Below, in pieces: positions 6,950 through 16,333 of a DNA stretch of 64,000 bases. The translations under genes were made by a program, and so were the position numbers. The notes beneath the pieces were generated by a model. It saw only the letters and a list, made by a program, of their open reading frames with translations, ran no database searches and was not told where the DNA came from. This stretch comes from Micavibrio sp. UBA6929. GTDB taxonomy: Bacteria > Pseudomonadota > Alphaproteobacteria > Micavibrionales > Micavibrionaceae. Every line of letters starts with the position of its first letter. The first letter of the stretch is position 1. The stretch is taken from the NCBI GenBank assembly GCA_002448815.1, contig DKAJ01000005.1, positions 41,999 to 105,998 on the forward strand, read 5' to 3'.

Positions 6950-9532
6950 TTGGATTCTGAATTTGATAAAGATAAGAAAGCTAAAGATTCTTCATCGAAG
7001 GGTTCTTCGGTAGGGAGCTTCTTTATGGATTTAGTCGCGAGCGAACGCGGCACTAAGGCTGAAGACGGTTCGGGTGTTCCTGAAACGGATGCTCCGTCTT
7101 CTGGTGCTGCTGCCTCTACTCCGTCTTCTGGTGCCGTTCAGCCTGCAGACCTTGCGGGGCAGGTTGATCCTGCGCAGCCTGTAGAGAGCATTTCAGTCTC
7201 TGATGCTAGTGACGTATCTTTTGGTTTTGAAATTGATTCGGATGAGGTTGCGCCCATGGCGGATGCGCACGCAACAGATAGGGATGCTTTGCCTGATACG
7301 TCTGAAGAAGATAGCGGTTTGAGCCTTTCTTTGGATGAGGGCGATGATAGCGGGCTAGGTGATGTTGGTGCTGAGATGCCGCAGCCCCAGTTGCCGGATG
7401 AAACGCCAGATGTATCTGGACTGTCTTTGGATGATGCAGGGGGTGGTTCTGAGGAGCCTGTCTCTCCGCCAGCAGTTTCTCAAGGTGATGTGAGTGAGGT
7501 TGCGGAAAGTGCTCCTTCGCAAGAAGGCGGGGCGGTTAATGCAGATATGGGTATTACAGGCTTTGAGGCGCCGCAGGATGTTGTGACACCTGCGCATCTA
7601 GTAGCCGAGCCTCCGCAGGATACTGGATTTGAGGTGTCACCACTGCCTGAGACTTCTCAATCAAAGTCAGAGGCGGAGTCCACGCCTCCAGTTGTGCCGG
7701 AGCCTCAGCCTTCATCTCAGCCGCTGCAGCCCGAATCTGATTTGTTGCCGCAGCCTTCAATGTCTCCGCCGCCGCAAGGTGGGGAGATGTCTCCGGATTC
7801 TGTCGATATTGGAGGAGGCAGTTTTTCTCAGGACGAGAGTGAAGAACGCCGCCGCCGTATTGGTGATGAGCTGGTTGAGCGTGGTGTCATTACAAAAGAC
7901 CAGCTGAACGTTGCCTTGCAGCACAAAAAGATTACAGGTGAGATGCTTGGGTCTATTTTGGTGGAGCTTGGTTTTATTGATCAGAGTGTTCTTTTGGACG
8001 TACTTGCGGAAGATGCGGGTGTCGGCGTTTTTGATTCTAAAAATGTTTCTTATGATTCAGGCTTGCTGAAGATGTTTGATAAGAATGTTGCCCGCAAGTT
8101 GAGTGCGCTGCCTGTCTACCAGCGTGATAATGAATATTTCTTTGCGATGTCAGACCCGCAAGATGTTGTGGCGCTTGATACTATTCGCCGTCACTTGCCG
8201 CGCGGTGCGCGATTGCGGCCTTTGTTGACCTCGCCAGCAGAGATTTCCGAATCCATTGATACAGCGTATGGTTATGCAAGTTCGATTAAACAAATTCTGA
8301 GTGAACTGGAAGAGGGTGAAGTCGTTGAAGATCTGACGACTTTGGACGAGAAAGATATGTTCTCGCACCCGATTGTACGCCTTGTGAACGCCTTGGTGTT
8401 TGATGCGGTGAAGATGGGCGTGTCTGACTTGCACTTTGAGCCTGAAGAGAACTTTGTGCGTTTGCGCTATCGTTTGGATGGTGTGTTGTTTACATCACAG
8501 ACACTTCATAAACAGCACTGGAATGGTATTGCACAGCGCCTGAAAATTATGTCGCAAATGGATATCGCTGATAAAATCAGTCCGCAAGATGGTCGCTTTA
8601 ACCTTGAGGTTGCAGGGCGCGAAGCGGATTTTCGTGTGTCATCCTTGCCAACAGTTCATGGTGAAAATATTGTTCTTCGTGTCTTGGATAAGAGCGCCAG
8701 TATTATGCCGATGGAGGCCTTGGGCTTTAGTGAGGAAAACCGTGAGAAGATCCGTAAAGTGCAAGCCAAGCCTGAGGGGATTATTATTGTTACAGGACCA
8801 ACGGGTAGTGGTAAGACGACGTCACTTTATTCGATGTTGAATGAGATTAACGACGTCGAGGTGAATATTCAAACATTGGAAGATCCCGTTGAATACTCGT
8901 TGCCCATGATCCGTCAAACGCATGTTCGTGAAGGCGTTTTGGAGTTTGCTGACGGGATTAAGGCGCTTTTGCGACAAGACCCTGATATTATTTTCATTGG
9001 TGAGATTCGTGATAAAACCACGGCTGAAATGGCGCTGAAAGCGGCGATGACTGGTCACCAGGTTTATACATCGTTGCACACGAACGATTCATTTGGTGCG
9101 TTGCCGCGTTTGCTTGATTTGGGGTTGAAGCCGGGGATGCTTGCTGGTGCGATTGTTGCGGTCTTTGCGCAGCGCTTGGCACGCCGCTTATGTTCGGATT
9201 GTAAACAACCATGGACACCTAATGATGAAGAGCGTGCGTTGTTGGGCTTTGAGGAAGGTGATGCGCTTCCTGAGATGTTCTCGGCAAACCCTGAAGGGTG
9301 CCCTAAGTGTGCGCATGGCTATAAGGGGCGTGTGGCCTTGGTCGAGATTTTGACGTTTGATAATGAGCTTAATGATTTGGTCGCGCGAAGTGCGCCGATG
9401 TATGATTTGCGTAAAATGGCCGATGAAAAAGGGTTTAAAAGCATGGCAGATGACGCGCTTTTGAAAATTAAAGATGGTTTAACGGATATTGCAGCCGTAT
9501 CGAAGGTTGTTGATTTGACCAAAGGTGAATAA
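6950..9532 (+). CDS. type IV pilus assembly ATPase (GspE/PilB/MshE family) with MshEN domain
   Basis: This hexameric cytoplasmic ATPase powers pilus extension. From TTG 6950 (861 residues) the first 300 residues are acidic, Ser/Pro/Glu-rich and probably disordered. An MshEN/T2SSE-N domain starts near residue 303 (RIGDELVERG, then LGSILVELGF) and matches the known c-di-GMP-binding MshEN repeat. The ATPase core has Walker A GPTGSGKTT (616-624, Lys622), Walker B DPDIIFIGE (677-685) and a tetracysteine zinc site (C748, C751, C784, C787), as in assembly rather than retraction ATPases. I prefer TTG 6950 for its AGAGG Shine-Dalgarno seven bases upstream. GTG 6881, 6887 or 6941 are in frame. It opens the pilus locus, and the platform gene follows. 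Confidence 0.9.
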   Translation: MDSEFDKDKKAKDSSSKGSSVGSFFMDLVASERGTKAEDGSGVPETDAPSSGAAASTPSSGAVQPADLAGQVDPAQPVESISVSDASDVSFGFEIDSDEVAPMADAHATDRDALPDTSEEDSGLSLSLDEGDDSGLGDVGAEMPQPQLPDETPDVSGLSLDDAGGGSEEPVSPPAVSQGDVSEVAESAPSQEGGAVNADMGITGFEAPQDVVTPAHLVAEPPQDTGFEVSPLPETSQSKSEAESTPPVVPEPQPSSQPLQPESDLLPQPSMSPPPQGGEMSPDSVDIGGGSFSQDESEERRRRIGDELVERGVITKDQLNVALQHKKITGEMLGSILVELGFIDQSVLLDVLAEDAGVGVFDSKNVSYDSGLLKMFDKNVARKLSALPVYQRDNEYFFAMSDPQDVVALDTIRRHLPRGARLRPLLTSPAEISESIDTAYGYASSIKQILSELEEGEVVEDLTTLDEKDMFSHPIVRLVNALVFDAVKMGVSDLHFEPEENFVRLRYRLDGVLFTSQTLHKQHWNGIAQRLKIMSQMDIADKISPQDGRFNLEVAGREADFRVSSLPTVHGENIVLRVLDKSASIMPMEALGFSEENREKIRKVQAKPEGIIIVTGPTGSGKTTSLYSMLNEINDVEVNIQTLEDPVEYSLPMIRQTHVREGVLEFADGIKALLRQDPDIIFIGEIRDKTTAEMALKAAMTGHQVYTSLHTNDSFGALPRLLDLGLKPGMLAGAIVAVFAQRLARRLCSDCKQPWTPNDEERALLGFEEGDALPEMFSANPEGCPKCAHGYKGRVALVEILTFDNELNDLVARSAPMYDLRKMADEKGFKSMADDALLKIKDGLTDIAAVSKVVDLTKGE

Positions 9533-9558
9533 CGTATTGTTGAAGGGGATTGAATATA

Positions 9559-10770
9559 ATGAAACGCTATAAGTACAAAGCTATTAATGCAACAGGACAC
9601 CCAGTTCGCGGAATGATCTCTGCTTCGGGTGAGGGCGATCTGTATAATCAGCTTGCGGAATCAGGGCTTGAGCTTGTGAGTTGCTCTGAGGTTGGTGGCA
9701 CGAAAAAAGGCTTTTCCATTGGCACGCAAAAGGTAACGCTGCGTGATTTGATTCAGTTTTTCGTTCAACTTGAGCAATTGCAAGGGGCAGGGGTTGCCTT
9801 GCTAGATGCGCTTGAAGATGTGCGCGATTCTTCTGAAAACCCGACTTTGCGTGATGTTGTGTCCGAGGTCTATCGTGATGTGCGTGACGGTGTTTCTTTC
9901 TCTGAAGCGATGAGCCGTCACCCAAGCGTGTTTGCGAATCTGCATATTTCGTTGATCGCGGCAGGTGAAGAAACGGGTGATTTGACATCTGTTTACAAGC
10001 AGTTGGTTATTTATCTTGATTGGACGGATGTCATGCAGGCGAAAATCCGCAAAGCTACGGCGCAGCCCAAAATTGCGGGCGCGGCAGTTGTCTTGATGAT
10101 GGTGATTATGCTGGGTTATGTTGTTCCGCAAATCGTAGGGTTTATTGCGAATTTGGATCAAGAATTGCCGTTTTATACAAAGGCCTTAATGGCAACTTCA
10201 GACTTCTTCCAACAATATGGGCTATACTTGTTGCTGGCTCCGGTTGGTTTTATTGTTGTAGTTAAAACATTGAAAAATTTGTCATCGGCGTTTGCGTATT
10301 TTTCAGATTGGGTAATGTTGAACTTACCGCTTGCGGGAGCGTTGATTAGAAAAGCGTCTATCGCGCGTTATACGCAAACATTTGGTGCATTATATGCCAG
10401 TGGTATTGATATTATTTCAGCCCTTAAATCGGCGCGCCAGACAGTAACAAACAAGGTTTTGTTAAGCGGTTTGGATATGGTTGAGGCAAACGTGCAGGCG
10501 GGTAGTTCTTTATCCGAATCATTCGAAATGAGCGGTCATTTCCCAAGTTTGGTTGTGCGAATGATCCGCGTTGGTGAAGGTTCGGGTAATTTGACGCCTG
10601 TTTTGGATAAAGTTTCCGAATTTTACAGCAAAGATGTGGATGAAGCTGTTGAAGGTTTGATTGGATTAATTCAGCCTGCCTTGACAGCCGTCATGGGTGG
10701 TTTGATACTGTGGATTGCGGTTTCTGTTTTTGGGCCTATTTATTCGAGCTTCCAAAATATGAATTTCTAA
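9559..10770 (+). CDS. type IV pilus inner-membrane platform protein (GspF/PilC/MshG family)
   Basis: This is the polytopic platform protein on which pilins are loaded, driven by the assembly ATPase encoded just upstream. The protein is 403 residues, the usual family length. It contains two duplicated GspF domains (about 60-185 and 265-390), recognisable by FxxQLxxLxxAGxxLxxAL-like and QTFGALYASGIDIISAL patterns. Each domain ends in a transmembrane segment, with further hydrophobic segments around 170-195 and 215-240. The start is ATG 9559, preceded by a strong AAGGGG at 9543-9548. It is co-transcribed with the ATPase 26 bases upstream. Confidence 0.92.
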   Translation: MKRYKYKAINATGHPVRGMISASGEGDLYNQLAESGLELVSCSEVGGTKKGFSIGTQKVTLRDLIQFFVQLEQLQGAGVALLDALEDVRDSSENPTLRDVVSEVYRDVRDGVSFSEAMSRHPSVFANLHISLIAAGEETGDLTSVYKQLVIYLDWTDVMQAKIRKATAQPKIAGAAVVLMMVIMLGYVVPQIVGFIANLDQELPFYTKALMATSDFFQQYGLYLLLAPVGFIVVVKTLKNLSSAFAYFSDWVMLNLPLAGALIRKASIARYTQTFGALYASGIDIISALKSARQTVTNKVLLSGLDMVEANVQAGSSLSESFEMSGHFPSLVVRMIRVGEGSGNLTPVLDKVSEFYSKDVDEAVEGLIGLIQPALTAVMGGLILWIAVSVFGPIYSSFQNMNF

Positions 10771-10795
10771 CAGTTTACTTTATCAAGGTTATTTT

Positions 10796-12403
10796 ATGCT
10801 CCCTTTTGGTCGTACAGTTCTTTCTATGATGGATGACGGCCTGTATGTTTACCGGTCTCGCGGTAAAGGCACCGAATTTATAGAGTCTGTTCCATGGAAT
10901 GCTGACGGTTTTGTCGGTCAGGTCATTCAGATTTTGCAAGGCAAGTGCGGCGGCGCACCGGTTATTGTTATCAATGACATGGTCGAGCAATATTACCGTA
11001 AAGAGCGCGTGTTTACGGCGGGCGTTGGGTCATTAGATAAAAAATCTATGGTCGACCGCAAGCTTGCCATGGTCTTCCCAAGTTATTCTGTCAGAACGTC
11101 TATTGCGTTGAATGAGAAGATTCAGCGAGAAGACAGTAAGATGGCCTCGGATGTTTATCTCTTTGCGGCGATTGCGAGTACTGATCAATTATCGTCAGTG
11201 ATTGCGTCGTTGTCGCGCTCGACGGTGGGGATTCATGGCGTGGGGCTTTTGCCACTGGAAACAGTAGGGCTGGTTGATAGCCTTGCGAAAAAGCTGGTTC
11301 CGAAAGATGCGGGCGAGGCTAAATGGAAGCTCCTCATTGGACAGCACCGTAACGGTAATTTACGTCAAATTGTTGTTAAAGACGGTGATATTGCCCTAAC
11401 GCGTATGACACAAATTTCGGATGACGGGGATTTGACTGTTTGGGCCTCTGAGGTTGTTCAAGAATTTCAATCCACGATGAGCTATTTAAGCCGCTTGGGC
11501 TTCCAGCCTAAAGATGGTCTTGATGTTATCTTGATTGGCCCTGAGGAGGCGACTGAATCTGTTCGCCAAGTCGTTGAAGCAAAATATTCGTTCTATAGCG
11601 CAACAGCGCAGCAAGCCGGGAAGTTACTAGGGCTTAAGGTCAGCGACGGCGATGACGAGCGTTACGCAGATCCATTGCACATGGCGTGGATTATGAAGAA
11701 AATTACGCTGAAGGCTGGCATGCCTGTGCGTCAGCTTGAACCGGCAATGCAGGCGAGACTGGGCGCGGTGGCAGGTATGGCTGTACTTAGTCTTGGTCTT
11801 CTTTTTGTGTTGTCGAGTTCTGTTGGTAGCTTTATGTCGATGCTGAGCGCAGGATCTGAACTGAGTACGCAAAAGGATAAGCTTGCACGATTAGAGCGGC
11901 AATATAATGCAGAAACGTCGCGTATGTCGGACTTAGGGGTGGACTTGCCTTTGATACAGGCGACTGCAGAGGGATTTAATCAGGTTAACAGTAACGAAGT
12001 TGATTTATTACCCTTTTTGCAGTCCATTGCTGGTGTGATGGAGGAGGGGCGCGTTTTAAGTCGTTTTTCTTTAAGCGTTGTCGAGCCGGTCCTGCCTGAA
12101 GCGACAACAGGGGCAAACCGCCTTACGAAACGTATTGTGCCATCGCGTCAACGCGATGAAGATGCGTTTGGCGCCGAAATTGTAATGGTCTTTCCTGCAA
12201 ATGTTGTCGTGGATTTTGGAAATAAGGAGCTGCGTGACTTTAGAACCCGTTTACGCAAAGTATTGCCTGGCCATGAGGTTGAGGTTACCAAGTTCCTTGA
12301 TGAATATAAGTATATTGCCGATGTCGGCGGTGATCAGGGGGATCGCAAAGTACAACAAGATAAGGTTGCTGAAATTTCCATTAAAGGAAAGGTTCAGAAA
12401 TGA
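10796..12403 (+). CDS. PilM-PilN-like fused pilus assembly protein (GspL-like layout)
   Basis: This 535-residue protein seems to join two normally separate alignment-complex parts. Residues 1-300 look like a divergent PilM/GspL actin-fold cytoplasmic domain. A transmembrane segment follows near 325-350, then a coiled coil (about 355-385), then a periplasmic domain resembling the ferredoxin-like fold of PilN/GspL. Gene order (ATPase, platform, this gene, PilO-like, PilP-like) supports the assignment, because PilM and PilN otherwise have no gene here. The next gene overlaps it by ATGA, indicating translational coupling. Sequence similarity to either family is weak by eye, so the fold assignment rests mainly on topology and synteny. 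Confidence 0.68.
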   Translation: MLPFGRTVLSMMDDGLYVYRSRGKGTEFIESVPWNADGFVGQVIQILQGKCGGAPVIVINDMVEQYYRKERVFTAGVGSLDKKSMVDRKLAMVFPSYSVRTSIALNEKIQREDSKMASDVYLFAAIASTDQLSSVIASLSRSTVGIHGVGLLPLETVGLVDSLAKKLVPKDAGEAKWKLLIGQHRNGNLRQIVVKDGDIALTRMTQISDDGDLTVWASEVVQEFQSTMSYLSRLGFQPKDGLDVILIGPEEATESVRQVVEAKYSFYSATAQQAGKLLGLKVSDGDDERYADPLHMAWIMKKITLKAGMPVRQLEPAMQARLGAVAGMAVLSLGLLFVLSSSVGSFMSMLSAGSELSTQKDKLARLERQYNAETSRMSDLGVDLPLIQATAEGFNQVNSNEVDLLPFLQSIAGVMEEGRVLSRFSLSVVEPVLPEATTGANRLTKRIVPSRQRDEDAFGAEIVMVFPANVVVDFGNKELRDFRTRLRKVLPGHEVEVTKFLDEYKYIADVGGDQGDRKVQQDKVAEISIKGKVQK

Positions 12404-13050
12404 TTTTAGATTTAATTGGCATAAAACGTACAATTATTTTGGGAATACTACTGGGCGCCAATGTTGGGTTGTATGTCTTTTCTCAGGTGCTTTTTGCGCC
12501 TCAGATGGAGAAGGCTACAAAAGAGCTTAGCAAGGTTAAGCGTCAGTCTTCTCGCTATCAGAAAGATTTGAATGCGATTAAAAATGACTTTGATGCGTTA
12601 GGTGGACAGCAAGAAATTTTTAATAAGTTGACCGAGAAGAAATTCTTTGGTGACGTGTCCATGCCTGTGCAATTGGAGGCATTAGATTTAATCTCTCAGC
12701 AGACTGGTGTTGACGCACTTGTGAAAGTTTCTGCGCCAAGGGAGATGAAATTATCGGGCATGGATCGTGTCGACTGGGTCATGGTCAAGCGTGAGATTGT
12801 TATTGATATAAAGGCGTTTGACGATGTCGATATTTACCGTTATCTGGATCGTTTGCAAAAGGAATTGCCAGGTTATTTGAAGTTAAAAGATGTATCTATT
12901 AGGCGTACTGCTGATTATAGCGCAGATATGTTGCGCGAAATTATACGCGGTAAGTTTCCCGATATTGTCACTGCATCGTTAAATTATGATTGGTATCTCA
13001 TGAAGGCGACGAATGCTCAAGGTGATGCATCTACGCAAGGGAGGAGATAA
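12400..13050 (+). CDS. PilO/MshJ-like pilus assembly protein
   Basis: This is a 216-residue bitopic membrane protein with a short cytoplasmic N-terminus, one transmembrane segment (about 10-32) and a coiled coil (about 35-70). The periplasmic domain (about 75-205) has the alternating pattern expected of a PilO/GspM ferredoxin-like fold. PilO partners PilN and PilP to link the inner-membrane motor to the secretin. It overlaps the previous stop by ATGA and the next start by TAATG, so these three genes are tightly coupled. Assignment is from topology, size and position; sequence identity is not obvious. Confidence 0.65.
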   Translation: MILDLIGIKRTIILGILLGANVGLYVFSQVLFAPQMEKATKELSKVKRQSSRYQKDLNAIKNDFDALGGQQEIFNKLTEKKFFGDVSMPVQLEALDLISQQTGVDALVKVSAPREMKLSGMDRVDWVMVKREIVIDIKAFDDVDIYRYLDRLQKELPGYLKLKDVSIRRTADYSADMLREIIRGKFPDIVTASLNYDWYLMKATNAQGDASTQGRR

Positions 13051-13781
13051 TGAGCTATAAGTTTTCTTATCTTCGTTGCTTGTGTGCGCTGTCGTTGGTT
13101 GCGCTGTCTTCACCTGTGATGGCGCAAGGGTTCTTCGGTGAATTAAGAGAGCGCGTAGGAACTGCCGTTGAAGAGCATTCTGCGAATATGCCTGTTTTAA
13201 ATGTTAAACAAATTCCACAATCGGCTGATCGTAAGTTTGCAGACAATGAGGGGGACGCAGCAGAAGAAGAAAGCGTGCCTGAGATTTCTGTTGACGATTT
13301 GCCTGAGCCAGGTGAGGGGCCTGTTGTCGTTACAGAGGAAGATTTCAATGCCTTTCAATCGTTGTTCTTGAAGCCATGGCAGCGTAAAGAAATTTTTGAT
13401 ATCCGTAATTTCCAAGGTGATGTTTATGAGGCATATATTGCAGAGCTTCGCGCTGAGCGTGAAAGAGAAGCGATGCAAGAAGCGCTAAAAACTGATCAAG
13501 AGGAAAGAGAACAACGCAGTGAAAAGGTTAAGCCGCCTGAAGAAAAGCGCTATATTCACTTGCAAGGCATTTTGTACACAAGCGCTGATCAATGGGTTGT
13601 GTGGATGAATGGACAAAAGATAACCCCTGAGGCATTGCCACGTGAGGTTGTTGGCTTTAAAGTTTACGAGTCGTATGTGGAAATGCGGTGGTTTGATGAG
13701 TATACCAACAAAATTATTCCATTAAGATTGCAGCCAATGCAGCGTTTCCATATCGATAGTCGAATGTTCTTGCCAGGGTAA
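13050..13781 (+). CDS. PilP/MshK/GspB-like periplasmic pilus protein
   Basis: The protein is exported, with a signal peptide cleaved after VMAQ (about residue 25). A long acidic, charged middle (about 60-165) follows, then a compact C-terminal domain (about 170-243). That domain's pattern, LQGILYTSADQWVVWMNGQ then VVGFKVYESYVEMRW, resembles the small beta domains of MshK/GspB and PilP. These act as periplasmic connectors between the inner-membrane alignment complex and the secretin. It overlaps the PilO-like gene by one base. Family membership is inferred from the domain pattern and gene order. Confidence 0.6.
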   Translation: MSYKFSYLRCLCALSLVALSSPVMAQGFFGELRERVGTAVEEHSANMPVLNVKQIPQSADRKFADNEGDAAEEESVPEISVDDLPEPGEGPVVVTEEDFNAFQSLFLKPWQRKEIFDIRNFQGDVYEAYIAELRAEREREAMQEALKTDQEEREQRSEKVKPPEEKRYIHLQGILYTSADQWVVWMNGQKITPEALPREVVGFKVYESYVEMRWFDEYTNKIIPLRLQPMQRFHIDSRMFLPG

Positions 13782-13812
13782 TCTGCCCGTATGGCCTGTA
13801 TTAGGAAGAAAA

Positions 13813-14544
13813 ATGAGTAACCCAGTGCTTTCAGTATCTGATGTGACGATTGCGTACGAAAAAACGGACGTCGTTTTTGGTGCCGATTTTTCGATCGAAT
13901 CCGGTGAAATGTTTGGTTTGGTTGGATTGAATGGCGCAGGTAAGACAACGCTGATCAAAACGATTCTTGGTCTGCACTCTGCGCGCTCGGGTGATGTTCG
14001 TATTTTCGGATCGGATAATATGCAGGTTTCAGCGCGCCGTAATGTGGTTTACCTGCCAGAGCGGTTTGATCCACCATGGTTTTTAAGTGGTATGGAGTTT
14101 GTTAAGTTTTCTTTGAGCTTATACAAGCAGCCATTTAATGAAGAAGAAGTCTATAAGGCAGCAGATAAGTTGGCATTGGATCGTGCGGCGCTTAAACGCC
14201 GCGTTCAGACCTATTCTAAAGGGATGCGTCAGAAGCTTGGGTTGATTGGTACAGTCCTGACGCGGTGTAAGTTCATTGTTCTGGATGAGCCTATGAGCGG
14301 CCTTGACCCTTTGGCGCGTACGCTTGTGAAAGACATGTTGCTTGAGATCAAAGATAAAGATCAAACAATTTTGATTTGTTCGCATATTTTGGCCGATCTG
14401 GATGAGATTTGCGGGCGCATTGCGGTTATCCATGAAGGGGCTATTGAATTTTTAGGGACGCCGTCTGCGTTGAAGACGCAAACAGGTGTTGATGTATTAG
14501 AGCGTGCGTTTTTACAGTTTATTCAAGATAAGCGCGAGGCGTAG
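13813..14544 (+). CDS. ABC transporter ATP-binding protein embedded in the pilus locus
   Basis: This is a 243-residue nucleotide-binding subunit with all motifs intact: Walker A GLNGAGKTT (38-46, Lys44), the ABC signature in the variant YSKGMRQKLGL, Walker B FIVLDEP with SGLDP, and a switch histidine (CSHIL). It is of the ABC-2 exporter/efflux class. No permease lies next to it. The matching ABC-2 permease gene is about 6 kb downstream at 20702, behind the secretin. A clear Shine-Dalgarno (GGAAG) precedes the ATG. Myxococcus PilGHI, an ABC transporter within a pil cluster needed for pilus assembly, is a functional precedent. A similar role here is inference. Confidence 0.9.
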   Translation: MSNPVLSVSDVTIAYEKTDVVFGADFSIESGEMFGLVGLNGAGKTTLIKTILGLHSARSGDVRIFGSDNMQVSARRNVVYLPERFDPPWFLSGMEFVKFSLSLYKQPFNEEEVYKAADKLALDRAALKRRVQTYSKGMRQKLGLIGTVLTRCKFIVLDEPMSGLDPLARTLVKDMLLEIKDKDQTILICSHILADLDEICGRIAVIHEGAIEFLGTPSALKTQTGVDVLERAFLQFIQDKREA

Positions 14545-14556
14545 TCTGGAGAGAAG

Positions 14557-15432
14557 ATGAATAAGAACATGAAATTTTTAAGCTTATTGTTGAGCGCGAT
14601 TTGTATGAGCGCCCCTGTGATGGCGCAGTCGGCGCAGCAGAATAAAACGCAGGAAGCCGCCTCGCAGAAGCAAGAAGTTCAAAGTACATTGCAAGATGTT
14701 GATATGACATCTTTTGAGGTGAATGATTATTTTGACGCCGAGGATTTGGCGCCGCCTTTGGAAGGGGAAGAGGACGAGGATTATGAGCTTCGGATGCTGG
14801 ACCCTGAAAAAGATAAAGCATCACGTTTTGTCGTTGTTGATAAAACGGCTAAGGCGGATTCCGCTTCAGCGCGCTTAGAAGCAGCAAAACGCGCGATGGA
14901 TTTGGGCCGTTTTGAAGCAAGCATTCGCATTTACGAGGGTTTGCTAGAGGAAACGCCAAAGGATCCAGCGGTTTTGATTGGGTATGCGGCGGCGTTGCAA
15001 AAGAGTGGCCGCGATGATGAAGCGATTGCAACGTATGAAGATTTACTTTCGCTTGAGCCAGATAATATTGATGCGCACATTAATATGCTTGGTTTGATTG
15101 GTAATCGTTATCCGGCTGTGGCGCTGCAGCGTTTGAAGGCACTGGATGGTAAAAGTAATGAATTTAATCCTGCGCTTGTCGGGCAGATTGCGTTTGTTCA
15201 GGCGAAGTTAGGTCGTTATAAGCCTGCCCTTAAAAGCTATGCTTTGATTGCCAGCCGCGAGCCTGAAAATGCACTGCACTTTTTGAATATGGCGATTGTT
15301 GCTGATCGTGCAGGGTTGCAAAAAGAGGCGATTGAATATTATGAGCAAGCCTTAGAAATCGATACGATTTATTCTGGTGGCCGCAGTTTGAGCCGTGATC
15401 AGATTTTCGACCGTTTGGCACAATTACGATAA
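14557..15432 (+). CDS. periplasmic TPR-repeat protein (MshN-like position)
   Basis: This 291-residue protein has a signal peptide cleaved after VMAQ (about residue 24), an acidic segment (about 45-95), then tandem tetratricopeptide repeats from about 105 to 285. Typical TPR residues are visible in GRFEASIRIYEGLLEETP, GRDDEAIATYEDLLSLEPDN, GRYKPALKSYALIASREPEN and LQKEAIEYYEQALEID. TPR lipoproteins or periplasmic proteins (PilF, MshN) assist secretin assembly or the motor-secretin bridge. That role is inferred from the position. A GGAGAG Shine-Dalgarno lies just before the ATG and 12 bases separate it from the ABC ATPase gene. Confidence 0.82.
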   Translation: MNKNMKFLSLLLSAICMSAPVMAQSAQQNKTQEAASQKQEVQSTLQDVDMTSFEVNDYFDAEDLAPPLEGEEDEDYELRMLDPEKDKASRFVVVDKTAKADSASARLEAAKRAMDLGRFEASIRIYEGLLEETPKDPAVLIGYAAALQKSGRDDEAIATYEDLLSLEPDNIDAHINMLGLIGNRYPAVALQRLKALDGKSNEFNPALVGQIAFVQAKLGRYKPALKSYALIASREPENALHFLNMAIVADRAGLQKEAIEYYEQALEIDTIYSGGRSLSRDQIFDRLAQLR

Positions 15433-15441
15433 GTTTTTTCT

Positions 15442-16260
15442 ATGGATTTGCCGTTTTACCTTGATTGCGCCTTGGTTGTGATGCTGGGGTTGTGCTTGGG
15501 AAGTTTTGCTACGGCGGTGACATATCGCGAGCTTAATGACCTTTCTTGGATTATGCCTTCGGCAAAGGATCATGCGAAAGAACAGGCTGTTCCGACTTAT
15601 CGCTCGGCATGTCCGTCATGTCATCATACGCTTTCATTTTTGGACTTATTTCCAGTTTTTTCTTGGCTGTTTTTGCGCGGGCGTTGCCGCTATTGTCAGG
15701 CAAAGATCGGCGTTATGTACCCGTTGATTGAGGTCCTATGTTTGTGTGCGTGCCTTGCGCTGTTTTTTGTACATGGCCTGAGCATTACGAGTTTATTAAT
15801 GATGGTCAGTGTGCCGTTTCTTATTGCGCTGTGTGTTGTTGATTTTAAGCGCATGATTTTACCCAATCTTTTGGTCGCGATTGTGGGGGGATTGGGCGCG
15901 TTAGTCATTGGATGTGATGTGTTCTTTGGGGGTGTGGCCGCGATGGAGGCGTTGTTACGCGCATTGTCTGCGATATTATATGCAGGCTTTGCGTTGTTGA
16001 TGGGGGTGAGTGTTTCTTTTGTATTGAAGAAAGATGCGCTTGGCATGGGGGATGTTAAATTTTTTGCGGTTGCTGGTTTGTGGTTAGGCGGCGCAGCGTT
16101 GCCAGCATTTTGTATTTTGTCAGGTCTGTCAGGCATTGTTTTAGGCGGCGTATGGCAACGCATTACAGGCAGTCAGCTTTTTCCTTTTGGACCTGCTTTG
16201 ATTTTATCTCTCTATATTCTTTGGTTATTTGATGGTTCATTTTTAACTGTTTTCATGTAA
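15442..16260 (+). CDS. pilD: prepilin peptidase / N-methyltransferase
   Basis: This aspartyl membrane protease (272 residues) cleaves the prepilin leader after Gly and methylates the new N-terminal Phe. The N-terminal GLCLGSFATAVTYRE, the two zinc CxxC pairs (CPSCHHT and CRYCQAK) and the PLIEVL motif are present. Several transmembrane segments carry the two catalytic aspartates, in VVDFKRMILPN and the GxGD motif GMGDVKFF. The six prepilins encoded at the end of the locus all have the expected G|F[ST]LVE cleavage site. It follows the TPR gene after 9 bases, with no obvious Shine-Dalgarno, so it is probably translated by coupling. Confidence 0.95.
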   Translation: MDLPFYLDCALVVMLGLCLGSFATAVTYRELNDLSWIMPSAKDHAKEQAVPTYRSACPSCHHTLSFLDLFPVFSWLFLRGRCRYCQAKIGVMYPLIEVLCLCACLALFFVHGLSITSLLMMVSVPFLIALCVVDFKRMILPNLLVAIVGGLGALVIGCDVFFGGVAAMEALLRALSAILYAGFALLMGVSVSFVLKKDALGMGDVKFFAVAGLWLGGAALPAFCILSGLSGIVLGGVWQRITGSQLFPFGPALILSLYILWLFDGSFLTVFM

Positions 16261-16333
16261 TATGGTGTTGAGGTTTTCTTTACCTTATTGTGTCATTCTG
16301 ACGATGTGTGCTTACCTTTAAAGGGGATTGTTC

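Noticed and set aside
15696..16163. A 155-codon minus-strand frame inside pilD
   Set aside because: Its Asn/Thr/Pro-rich content mirrors the hydrophobic codons of the peptidase on the other strand.
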